From: HGM04593 sp045588345
GTDB lineage: Bacteria > Bacteroidota > Bacteroidia > Bacteroidales > Bacteroidaceae
Assembly: GCA_045588345.1 (NCBI GenBank)
Contig: JAZNDZ010000128.1
Location: forward strand, 1 to 31,708
Length of the DNA: 31,708 nucleotides
Reading direction: 5' to 3'
Shown here: piece by piece, positions 16,260-23,681 of the stretch
How positions within the stretch are numbered: position 1 is the first letter of the stretch
How the letters are laid out: every line of letters begins with the position of its first letter
Notes under the pieces: generated by a model
Database searches by the model: none
Told to the model about the DNA's origin: nothing
What the model saw: only the letters and a program-made list of their open reading frames with translations
Program-made: the position numbers and the translations under genes

Positions 16260-16802
16260 ATGATTAAAAACAACAATATGAGAACTAAATTATTGACGAT
16301 ACTGTTTCTCTGCCTTCCCTTTTGTCTATGGGCCGGTAATGCCGGAGATAACGGCTACGATGATATTGATGGGTTCTTCGGGCATTGCAGCAAGGTGAAA
16401 TCGCCAGGGCTGCGCTATACATATATATCGAGCCAGATGATGAAAAGAGTATCGACTCTTCCCATGGGAGAGTTTGACCTGAAACCAATAAGCGACAAGA
16501 TTGATTTTATACAGAGTGTATATGCCGTTACAGATTCCGACACATCAAAAGAATGTGCCATGAAAGTAGAACTTCTGCCAATAACGGCTAAAGAGAGCGG
16601 CTTTCAATGTGTCATATCATTCAACAAGGATGGCTCCCACACCAATATACTCATGAAAAAGGGTGAAGGCGGGCTTAATTCTCTGCTCTTGACCAATGTC
16701 TGTTATAACGCGCAAGGTGAACTTGAATTGGCTGTAGCAGCATTGATTGGAGGGGTATTTACCGATGATGAGATACTCTCGCTCATGAATCTGAAACTAT
16801 GA
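16260..16802 (+). CDS. Exported DUF4252-like protein
   Basis: A 180-residue protein with a signal peptide (core LLTILFLCLPFCLW, likely cleavage after AG). The mature part fits the DUF4252 pattern known from Bacteroidota: a helical start with a YISSQMMKR segment, SDKIDFIQSVYAVT, then NILMKKGEGGLNSLLL and a C-terminal LAVAALIGGVFTDDEIL. DUF4252 genes are often found beside ECF sigma/anti-sigma pairs, and this one starts 2 nt after the anti-sigma stop. A second ATG at codon 7 (MRTKLL) is an equally good start. The function is unknown. Confidence 0.7.
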   Translation: MIKNNNMRTKLLTILFLCLPFCLWAGNAGDNGYDDIDGFFGHCSKVKSPGLRYTYISSQMMKRVSTLPMGEFDLKPISDKIDFIQSVYAVTDSDTSKECAMKVELLPITAKESGFQCVISFNKDGSHTNILMKKGEGGLNSLLLTNVCYNAQGELELAVAALIGGVFTDDEILSLMNLKL

Positions 16803-17371
16803 AAACCTTTAACAACATGAGAAAATTCATTATATCAATCCTGCTGTCATTGCCCGCAGTAATGACCGCGCAGCAGTTCACAGAATATGACCGCAAAGTG
16901 TTGAATGAAGGACAAGTCCTCACTAATGCCGATGTGGAGTGTGCTTCGGATGAAATTCCGTGGGATCCCATTTCTCCTATAAAACTTTACAGCATACACG
17001 ACGAGGGCGATGAAACAATAGTCACTTTTTCCCATTCAATATATTTTGATTCACAATGGGTAGCGTTCGGCAAGGGTATATACATTGAGGACGACAAAAA
17101 TGGCGATGTTTATAAAGTGCGCGGATATGGCGGCAAACTGACAATGGACCGTCTTCTTATAGTAAAAGGGTGTAAGGGAGAGAACGTGCTCATTCCGTTG
17201 CGCTTTCCCAAGTTCAAACGCAAGGTAAAGAGTATAACAATTCATAACCAAGAGCATCAAGACGATATAAAACCGTCTAACAGACGCAAGGAGCATACTC
17301 CGGTTTTTGCTTCAAAAGTCAAGGTAAAGGATTACAGGAACAGGTATACCCCACGCAAAGTGTATGAATGA
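16799..17371 (+). CDS. Exported protein of unknown function
   Basis: A 190-residue protein whose start overlaps the previous stop (ATGA at 16799-16802), so translation is coupled. It has a signal peptide (FIISILLSLPAVMTAQQ); the ATG at codon 7 is an alternative start. I recognise no family. The mature part is beta-rich with repeated short acidic and basic stretches (IYIEDDKNGDVYKVRGYG) and ends in a strongly basic tail (RNRYTPRKVYE). It is the last gene of the BspA/sigma operon and is directly followed by the terminator. Confidence 0.75.
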   Translation: MKTFNNMRKFIISILLSLPAVMTAQQFTEYDRKVLNEGQVLTNADVECASDEIPWDPISPIKLYSIHDEGDETIVTFSHSIYFDSQWVAFGKGIYIEDDKNGDVYKVRGYGGKLTMDRLLIVKGCKGENVLIPLRFPKFKRKVKSITIHNQEHQDDIKPSNRRKEHTPVFASKVKVKDYRNRYTPRKVYE

Positions 17372-17372
17372 C

Positions 17373-17417
17373 AAGTTGGTGACCCGTCTTTTCACTTTTG
17401 GGTCACCAACTTTTTTT
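17373..17417 (+). terminator. Intrinsic terminator of the BspA/sigma operon
   Basis: AAGTTGGTGACCC (17373-17385) pairs perfectly with GGGTCACCAACTT (17400-17412), giving a 13-bp stem with a 14-nt loop. A T-run (17411-17417) follows on the plus strand. It lies 1 nt after the last stop and also separates the convergent panE-like gene. Confidence 0.9.
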
Positions 17418-17437
17418 GAATAGTAACATAATATGTT

Positions 17438-18439
17438 TCAGAAGAATTTCAAGTTCTCAAATGATGGTCTCAATTCGCCATTCTCAATGCGGTGAATTAT
17501 TTCAACGACCTTGTCGTTCATAGGAGTAGGGGTGTTTACCTTGCTGCCGAATGTGCTCACTACACCATTGATTGCATCAACCTCGGTCTTTTTTCCTTTC
17601 TCAAGGTCCTGCAGCATGCTTGCCTTCAGTTTAGCATGTTTGCGTATGGCGATAGGTATGATGAAGAATGAGATTGCTTTTTTGATGCGTCCTTTATAGT
17701 CAAGCAACTTTACGATATCCTTGCCTTGGACGGGTTCGATGTGAATGTTGCCTGCTGCGCAAACGTCAATGGATTCTTTTATAAGTGCCTGGACAATTCT
17801 GCGTGAAGCCTTGTTGCCTGCAGCTTCTCCGAATGTGCAGCCGAGCACTGCGCTCATTCCAGAAAATGCAGAGTTTATCAGCAGTTTGCTCCAGCGCGAG
17901 CCTATGAAGTTCCGGTCAATTTCAACCGGCCCCATGAGTTCAAGCAGTGCTTTTACTTCCTTTATGTGGGCATTGGGTTCAACTTGCAGGGAACCGAGCG
18001 AGAATGTGAGTGAGTCTGGTGCACTTGTCAGTTCGCACACGCCGGGTTCCTTCATTGTGGCTCCCCATGCTACGGTGCATCCAAGCACACGCTCTTCACC
18101 AATAATATCCCCAATCTGCAGTTCGGGTATTCCATTCTGCAAGGTAACAATGACACCGTCTTCAGCAAGGAACTTCTTCAGATAAGTTACAACCTCATTG
18201 TTCTGCTGTTGTTTGGTCATGAGGAATATGATGTCATATTCTCCCGACATTTCATCAGGAGTATATGCCTTTACAGGCTGCGAGAATTCAACTGTACCTG
18301 TAACTCTTGCTCCATTGTTCCGGAGCGCTTCAACATGCGCCTTGTTGCGGTTAATGAGTTCTATTTTTCCACCGTTCTTTGTTATGTATGCGCCAAGGAT
18401 GGTTCCCAATGAACCGGCACCGTATATTGCTGCTCTCAT
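17438..18439 (-). CDS. panE: 2-dehydropantoate 2-reductase family protein
   Basis: A 333-residue NADPH-dependent ketopantoate reductase-like enzyme; the classical reaction makes pantoate for coenzyme A. The N-terminal nucleotide-binding motif is GAGSLG (7-12), and the conserved segments FLMTKQQQ, LQNGIPE (the Asn-Gly pair of the family) and the C-terminal helical domain with the substrate-side segment SRWSKLLINS are present. It is slightly longer than the 290-310 residues typical of PanE, with a basic insertion (IAIRKHAKLKASM) in the last third. It is a single gene with its own promoter. Paralogues of this family act on other 2-oxo acids, so the exact substrate is less certain than the fold. 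Confidence 0.85.
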   Translation of the reverse strand: MRAAIYGAGSLGTILGAYITKNGGKIELINRNKAHVEALRNNGARVTGTVEFSQPVKAYTPDEMSGEYDIIFLMTKQQQNNEVVTYLKKFLAEDGVIVTLQNGIPELQIGDIIGEERVLGCTVAWGATMKEPGVCELTSAPDSLTFSLGSLQVEPNAHIKEVKALLELMGPVEIDRNFIGSRWSKLLINSAFSGMSAVLGCTFGEAAGNKASRRIVQALIKESIDVCAAGNIHIEPVQGKDIVKLLDYKGRIKKAISFFIIPIAIRKHAKLKASMLQDLEKGKKTEVDAINGVVSTFGSKVNTPTPMNDKVVEIIHRIENGELRPSFENLKFF

Positions 18440-18464
18440 GATTTATCTGCTTTGATTTATGCCG

Positions 18465-18496
18465 TAAAGATAATGTCTTTTGTTCATTTTTGCAAA
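18465..18496 (-). promoter_or_regulatory. Promoter for the panE-like gene
   Basis: On the minus strand TTTG (18496-18493) and TATCTTTA (18472-18465) are 20 nt apart, a near-consensus pair 25 nt before the start codon. Confidence 0.6.
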
Positions 18497-18536
18497 ACAA
18501 TTGTGTATATGAACAACAAAACGAGACCATTGAGCC

Positions 18537-19409
18537 TTAAATCAGGAATACAGCGAGCAGCATCAAAGTAAACAGCAGAAGATTCATGGCTGTTCTGCCA
18601 AGTAGGGGATTCAGTTCGGCTCCCCTGCTTTTGGTGATTTTAAGCCATGTCAAGATATGCAGCAAAATATAGACCAATGGAACCGCCAATGCCCATAAAG
18701 GACTTTGTAGCCATAAAGGAAACATTATTACCATAGCTGCAATACCCGATAAAAGATATACTATTCCCATAATCTTGCGCCCGAATAGTACTACTGTTGT
18801 CCGTTTGCCCACAGCCTCGTCATCCTCTTTATCCCTGTAGTTGTTCACTATAAGTACATTTGCGGCAAGCAAACCTATTGCCACGGAGGTTGTCAACAAT
18901 ACAGGCAGTCCGTTCCATTCTCCTGTCTGTACGTAGCAGGTGAACGTTACAGGAATAATGCCAAAGAAAATTACAACTGTAACGTCACCCAATCCGTGAT
19001 GTGACAATGGATATCTTCCGGTACTGTATGCCAGTGCGCACAGCAATATGACTGCAACAAGAAGAATGTGCCAGATGCTACCATAGAACAGTAACAGGCA
19101 ACCTATAAAAGAAGAAATGCCCAGCATGGTAAAGGTTGCACGTTTCATTGCTTTTGGCGTTATGTCGCCCTCGGTCACACCACGGCGGAACCCTTCGCGT
19201 CCTTTGCGGTCAACTCCGTTCTTGAAGTCATAGTATTCATTTCCGAAGTTAGAGGCCACTTGTGCCGATAGTGCGAATAGAAGGCATAACGTTGCAGGCA
19301 ACAGCGAGAAACCATTTTGCCATACAGCGCATCCGCATCCGGCCAGTACACCGGCTATGCTGACTGGCAGTGTCCTCAGGCGCATAGCCTCTATCCATTT
19401 TCTAAACAT
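18537..19409 (-). CDS. menA: 1,4-dihydroxy-2-naphthoate polyprenyltransferase
   Basis: A 290-residue UbiA-family membrane enzyme that attaches the prenyl tail to 1,4-dihydroxy-2-naphthoate, giving demethylmenaquinone. The first Asp-rich prenyl-diphosphate site is in NFGNEYYDFKNGVDR (Asp61 and Asp67) and the second in NNYRDKEDDEAVGKR. About eight transmembrane helices are visible. It lies 6 nt after ubiE, whose product performs the next step, so the pathway order supports the call. Menaquinone serves the fumarate-reductase respiration of Bacteroidales. Confidence 0.93.
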   Translation of the reverse strand: MFRKWIEAMRLRTLPVSIAGVLAGCGCAVWQNGFSLLPATLCLLFALSAQVASNFGNEYYDFKNGVDRKGREGFRRGVTEGDITPKAMKRATFTMLGISSFIGCLLLFYGSIWHILLVAVILLCALAYSTGRYPLSHHGLGDVTVVIFFGIIPVTFTCYVQTGEWNGLPVLLTTSVAIGLLAANVLIVNNYRDKEDDEAVGKRTTVVLFGRKIMGIVYLLSGIAAMVIMFPLWLQSPLWALAVPLVYILLHILTWLKITKSRGAELNPLLGRTAMNLLLFTLMLLAVFLI

Positions 19410-19415
19410 AGGAGG

Positions 19416-20117
19416 TTATTCTGTTTTGATACCGATATACATGCGGCACACTCCAAAGGTGAGTGCCTTGTGCTTGACTTTGCCGAACCCGGCTTCATGC
19501 ATCATTGAAATGAATTTCTCTGGACCAGGGAAATGCAGTACCGATGCAGGCAGATACTCGTATGCTCCACGGTTGCCCGATACCATTCCGCCTATTGCCG
19601 GCAGAATATTCAGAAAGTACAGTTTATAGCACCAACGCAAAAAAGGATTTTGGGGTACTGACAGTTCAAGTATAACAAGTTTACCATCTGGTTTCAGTAC
19701 ACGGCACATCTCTTTTAGTCCCATTTCAAGGTGTTCGAAGTTGCGTACGCCAAACCCTACAGATACTCGGTCGAAACTCCTGTCGGGATAGACCAGTGCC
19801 TCACAGTCTCCGTATTCCAAAATGGCATTGACTCCGGCCGATTTGATTTTTTTACGTCCCACTTTCATCATTCCCTCCGAGAGGTCAATGCCTACAATGC
19901 GGCTTCCTTCTGCTGCTTTGCGCGCAATTTCAATGGTAAAATCTCCTGTGCCACATGCCACGTCAAGCACCTCCAACGGTTCTTCCTTGTCAGTAATCTC
20001 CTTGACAGCCTTTCGCCGCCAGCCTTTATCTATGTTGAGCGATAGAATATGGTTCAGTTTGTCATAATCGGGAGCGATATTATCAAACAGGCTTTTTATT
20101 TTCTCTTTCTTTGCCAT
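19416..20117 (-). CDS. ubiE: Demethylmenaquinone methyltransferase
   Basis: A 233-residue class I SAM methyltransferase of the UbiE/MenG family, completing menaquinone synthesis by C-methylation of demethylmenaquinone. Visible are the SAM motif LDVACGTGDF (51-60), the family signature SVGFGVRNFE and the later block YEYLPASVLHFPGPE. Because the neighbour is menA and Bacteroidota make menaquinone rather than ubiquinone, the menaquinone reaction (MenG) is the likely one. It starts 8 nt after the transporter stop and ends 6 nt before menA. Confidence 0.95.
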   Translation of the reverse strand: MAKKEKIKSLFDNIAPDYDKLNHILSLNIDKGWRRKAVKEITDKEEPLEVLDVACGTGDFTIEIARKAAEGSRIVGIDLSEGMMKVGRKKIKSAGVNAILEYGDCEALVYPDRSFDRVSVGFGVRNFEHLEMGLKEMCRVLKPDGKLVILELSVPQNPFLRWCYKLYFLNILPAIGGMVSGNRGAYEYLPASVLHFPGPEKFISMMHEAGFGKVKHKALTFGVCRMYIGIKTE

Positions 20118-20125
20118 GGGAGCAG

Positions 20126-20980
20126 TTATTTGGTGTATCTTATTTTCAGTACATAAAGCAACAGTATGACATTCATCAGCAAAGCATATATAATTGCCGG
20201 AATAGCCATTTCGCCACTGTCGAATATGAATGGAGAGGTAGCTATGGCTATAGCCTGTGCAGCATTCTGCATCCCTATCTCAATTACAATTGTACGGCGC
20301 ACCGCATCGGTGAGTTTCCCAACCCGTGAGAGCAGTGAACTGCATGTCATGCTTGCCATTATGAGCAAAGCGCATGCCAGTCCTGTCAGGGTAAAATTGT
20401 CTATTATCTCCTGGGTGTATTGCAGAAAGAACAGCAGTGCCAATGTCATCAGTGCCGGAAAAGCAATTTTGTTGAGCACCTTGTTTGCTTTAGATGCCAA
20501 CACTGGTTTTACGTGACTGAACAGCCAGCCGGCAACCAACGGGACAAAAAGCAGCACAATATTCTGTATCAGCAGTTTCCCTATTGGCAGTTCAATAGCA
20601 ATGCCTGTGTTCTGTGAAACGAACTGCGATGTCAGTTCCATTATGGCAGGCAGTGTGAACAGCGTGATGATGCTGCTGACAGCTGTGAGCGTTACAGATA
20701 GCGCAACATCACCTTTCGCCAGCATCGAGAAAACATTAGATGAACTCCCGCCCGGACAGCATGCAACCAGTACAAGTCCCATAAAATAGACCGGTGGCAT
20801 ATCAAGCATCCATGCAAGTGTGAATGCTATGGCTGGCAACAGAACTATTTGCCCAACCATGCCCAGTATAACGGCCTTGGGGTTACGCAACACATTTATA
20901 AATGCCTCCTTGTTGAGCTCGGTTCCAAGCATGAACATCAGCACAATAAGGATAGGCATGACAATCCATATTGTATTCAT
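20126..20980 (-). CDS. Bile acid:sodium symporter (BASS) family transporter
   Basis: A 284-residue polytopic membrane protein with eight to nine hydrophobic helices. It carries the BASS hallmark VACCPGGSSSNVFSMLAKGD (about 72-91), the unwound helix that lines the sodium and substrate site, and later the segment IEIGMQNAAQAIAIA, the second crossover. Family members carry bile acids, pantoate or other organic acids. The gene is first in a tight run with ubiE and menA, so a link to quinone precursors or simple co-expression are both possible. The substrate cannot be assigned. Confidence 0.88.
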   Translation of the reverse strand: MNTIWIVMPILIVLMFMLGTELNKEAFINVLRNPKAVILGMVGQIVLLPAIAFTLAWMLDMPPVYFMGLVLVACCPGGSSSNVFSMLAKGDVALSVTLTAVSSIITLFTLPAIMELTSQFVSQNTGIAIELPIGKLLIQNIVLLFVPLVAGWLFSHVKPVLASKANKVLNKIAFPALMTLALLFFLQYTQEIIDNFTLTGLACALLIMASMTCSSLLSRVGKLTDAVRRTIVIEIGMQNAAQAIAIATSPFIFDSGEMAIPAIIYALLMNVILLLYVLKIRYTK

Positions 20981-21005
20981 TAATTTGCAGTTTCAAATTC
21001 TACTG

Positions 21006-21013
21006 CAAAAATA
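21006..21013 (-). promoter_or_regulatory. Candidate -7 element for the BASS-ubiE-menA operon
   Basis: The minus strand reads TATTTTTG, a perfect TAnnTTTG match, about 26 nt before the start codon. No TTTG lies at the usual distance; one occurs 14 nt upstream. Confidence 0.4.
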
Positions 21014-21192
21014 ATTAAAAGGATGGTCAAAGTGCTAATTCGTGCTGTTTTTTTTGCAAATCAGCACTCAACTGCCAAATTATGCAATAACTACAAAAGA
21101 ATCAAGAGCAATATGCGACTTGAATATTAGTAATATTATAAAGGCTTGGTCTCGTAATAAAGCGTATTTGCCAGAATGCTCTAAACTCTGTT

Positions 21193-22575
21193 TTACAGCA
21201 ACTTCTTTACTATGCCGAACATCTTGTAGGGCATGTAGCGGAAGGGGAGGTCGAGCCAGGTGGGGGTTGTCACTACTGAACGCTGGTGCGAGAATGCTTC
21301 AAAACTGAGTTTGCCATGGTAGTGTCCCATACCCGAATTGCCTACACCGCCAAAGGGTATGTTCTCGTTGGCAATGTGCATTATTGTGTCATTTATGCAT
21401 GAACCGCCGGCCGATGTGAGGCGTATGAACTCTTTGCCCTCCTTTACTTTACCGAAGTAGTAGAGTGCAAGAGGCTTCTCGCGTTTGCGTATGAACTCGA
21501 GTGCCTCGCTTCTCTCACTGAATGGTATCATGGGCAGCACAGGGCCGAATATCTCTTCCTGCATCACCTGTGAATCGGTGTCTACGTCCTTTAATAGGGT
21601 AGGCTCGATGTAGCGTTCTTTGGCATCGGTCCAGCCACCGAGTGCTATGTTGCCCTCTTTGATATAACTGCTGACGCGCTCAAATGCCTTGTCGCTGACC
21701 AGACGCACATAGTGCTTGCTTGCCTTGATGTCGCGCCCGTGAAGGCGCATGAGGGCTTTGCGGAATGCCTCGACAAACTCGTTCTCGCGGCTGTGGTGAA
21801 TGAGCAGGTAGTCGGGGGCTATACATGTCTGTCCGGCGTTGAGTGTTTTTCCCCACGCAATGCGGCGGGCTGCAATCTCAATGTCAGCTTCCTTGTCCAC
21901 TACACAAGGGCTCTTGCCGCCCAGTTCAAGAACGACCGGGGTGAGGTTCTTGGCTGCTGCAGACATTACCTTGCGGCCCAGCGAGGGGCTGCCGGTGAAG
22001 AATATGATGTCGAAGCGTTCCTCAAGCAGAGCACTGTTTACATCGCGGTTGCCTTGAACAACTGCTATGTACTGTGTGTCGAATGTGGCTGTTATCATCT
22101 CCCCAATGACACGCGAAACGTTAGGTACGTATGGCGAGGGCTTGAGTATTGCTGTGCAACCGGCCGATATTGCTCCTACCAAGGGGTTGAGCAGTAATTG
22201 TAGGGGGTAGTTCCACGGAGATATTATAAGGGCGTTGCCCAGTGGTTCGCATACCACACGGCTGCGTGAGGGCATCATCTTGAGCGGTGTACCTACACTG
22301 CGGCTCTTCATCCAACAGCGCAGGTGCGAAAGGTGGTTCCTTATTTCGCCGTTAACGATGCTCAGTTCTGTCATTATGGCCTCCTCTGCCGACTTGTGAA
22401 GGTCGGTCCAGAGTGCTTCGCACAGTGGCTTTTCCCACTCTTTAAGTGCTTTCTGCAACTTCTTGAGTTGCTCTTTGCGGAACTTGCGCGGTAGCGTGGC
22501 ATTGCTTGCGAAATAACGGCGCTGAGCCTCTGTGATTTTCTTTATCTCTGCTGTTGGAGTGTTGTCGATGCTCAT
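21193..22575 (-). CDS. Aldehyde dehydrogenase, class 3-like
   Basis: A 460-residue NAD(P)-dependent aldehyde dehydrogenase that oxidises an aldehyde to the acid. The catalytic Cys251 is in NAGQTCIAPD, the general-base Glu is in VVLELGGKSP, and the cofactor-binding segment ISPWNYPLQL and the FTGSPSLGRKV block are present. The C-terminal part, GMGHYHGKLSFEAFSHQRSV, is typical of the fatty-aldehyde/ALDH3 group. I chose the ATG at 22575 because it lies after the upstream gene's stop (11 nt gap). A longer frame would run into that gene and adds sequence unlike the family. Pairing with the dehydrogenase suggests a two-step alcohol-to-acid oxidation. Confidence 0.93.
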   Translation of the reverse strand: MSIDNTPTAEIKKITEAQRRYFASNATLPRKFRKEQLKKLQKALKEWEKPLCEALWTDLHKSAEEAIMTELSIVNGEIRNHLSHLRCWMKSRSVGTPLKMMPSRSRVVCEPLGNALIISPWNYPLQLLLNPLVGAISAGCTAILKPSPYVPNVSRVIGEMITATFDTQYIAVVQGNRDVNSALLEERFDIIFFTGSPSLGRKVMSAAAKNLTPVVLELGGKSPCVVDKEADIEIAARRIAWGKTLNAGQTCIAPDYLLIHHSRENEFVEAFRKALMRLHGRDIKASKHYVRLVSDKAFERVSSYIKEGNIALGGWTDAKERYIEPTLLKDVDTDSQVMQEEIFGPVLPMIPFSERSEALEFIRKREKPLALYYFGKVKEGKEFIRLTSAGGSCINDTIMHIANENIPFGGVGNSGMGHYHGKLSFEAFSHQRSVVTTPTWLDLPFRYMPYKMFGIVKKLL

Positions 22576-22586
22576 ATTTCTTTTCT

Positions 22587-23402
22587 TTACTTTTTGGTGC
22601 GACCGGTGAAGTGGTCCATAGCATGGAAAATTCCGACTACTTCGCCAAAGATATAATCGAAAATCGAAGTTGGCAACAATGCCTGACAAAAACGTATGAA
22701 ATGGTAACCGAAAGGTATGCCTTTGAAGTTCCTGTTCTTTTCAATGCTCTTGATTATTTTGAGTGCTGTAGGTTCCGGCTTCAAAATTGGGAATATACGT
22801 GACTGCACGCCGTTGAACATTCCGGTATTGATGAAGTAGGGAGCAATGGTGGTGAAATGTACCTTGCTTTTCATCTGCTTCAGTTCAATGCGTACGCTGT
22901 CGCTCCAGCCTATGACCGCCCATTTGCTTGCTGCATATACCGACATTCGCGGGTTGGAAATCATGCCTGCAGCCGATGCAATATTGCATATGTGGCCGTG
23001 GTTGCGCTCTATCATTCCCGGCAGGAACTGCTGTGCAATCACCATAGGTGCAATGCTGTTTATCTTCATTGTTCGCTCAATGTCGTCGATGCTTTGCTTG
23101 TCGAAAGTGTTGTTGTTGGCGACAATGCCGGCACAATTTATGAGTATGTCGATGTTTCCGCACTCTTTTGTTGTCATTTCTGCAATCTTCTCGACCTGAT
23201 TGCTGTCCGACACATCTACTTTGTAGCCTATAGCCTTGCCTATGCTGTTGAACTCCTTTATCGTAGAAACTATGTTTGTTTCATTTATATCCCATATTAT
23301 GAGGCAGCGTGCGCCTTTTTCAAGTGCCATGCGACCCATTATGCGGCCAATGCCCGATGCACCGCCTGTGATAAGTACACAATTACCTTTGATTTTGGTC
23401 AT
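22587..23402 (-). CDS. Short-chain dehydrogenase/reductase
   Basis: A 271-residue classical SDR with the Gly motif TGGASGIG (12-19), acidic Asp38 after the second strand (favouring NAD), NCAG (89-92), catalytic Ser143 and the YAASK motif with Tyr156 and Lys160. A hydrophobic C-terminal extension (LLPTSIFDYIFGEVVGIFHAM) resembles the lipid-associated SDRs of the retinol/17-beta-HSD11 type. Together with the aldehyde dehydrogenase 11 nt downstream it may oxidise a long-chain or ring alcohol through the aldehyde. The actual substrate is unknown. Confidence 0.92.
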   Translation of the reverse strand: MTKIKGNCVLITGGASGIGRIMGRMALEKGARCLIIWDINETNIVSTIKEFNSIGKAIGYKVDVSDSNQVEKIAEMTTKECGNIDILINCAGIVANNNTFDKQSIDDIERTMKINSIAPMVIAQQFLPGMIERNHGHICNIASAAGMISNPRMSVYAASKWAVIGWSDSVRIELKQMKSKVHFTTIAPYFINTGMFNGVQSRIFPILKPEPTALKIIKSIEKNRNFKGIPFGYHFIRFCQALLPTSIFDYIFGEVVGIFHAMDHFTGRTKK

Positions 23403-23451
23403 AATTGCAGTGTTTTAATGTATATTATATCATTTTGTACTTTAGAGAGTG

Positions 23452-23459
23452 CAAAAGTA
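23452..23459 (-). promoter_or_regulatory. Candidate -7 element for the SDR/ALDH operon
   Basis: The minus strand reads TACTTTTG, a TAnnTTTG match about 50 nt before the SDR start. A TTG-containing stretch (ATTG) lies 20 nt upstream in place of a full TTTG. Confidence 0.45.
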
Positions 23460-23571
23460 GTATAAAGAGAACAAAATGACAATGTGAAATTGCACAAAAA
23501 TATGTTAAATGTGAAGACTGCGGTTTTGTCAGATTATGCAGAGATGTACAAAAAAGGGCATAAAATGAAGT

Positions 23572-23624
23572 TGACTAAAAAGTGTATTTTGCGTTAAGCC
23601 TCCCAAAATACATCCTTTTAGTCA
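23572..23624 (-). terminator. Hairpin after the Ig-like protein gene
   Basis: TGACTAAAA and TGTATTTTG on the left pair with CAAAATACA and TTTTAGTCA on the right around a 12-nt loop, with a small bulge. It lies 57 nt beyond the stop of the minus-strand Ig-like protein gene and probably ends its transcript. Confidence 0.55.
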
Positions 23625-23681
23625 TCTTCAAGAACATAAGGGTAACTTTGTGTTATCCTCATCCTTGTAATGATTCTTCAC

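Noticed and set aside
20981..21192. Gap between the BASS transporter and the aldehyde dehydrogenase searched for a small gene
   Set aside because: Only a -7 element for the transporter was found; the open frame running into the dehydrogenase is a shadow.
21712..23465. Plus-strand open frames opposite the aldehyde dehydrogenase and SDR genes
   Set aside because: Both are antisense to genes with intact catalytic motifs, and neither has a promoter or signal.
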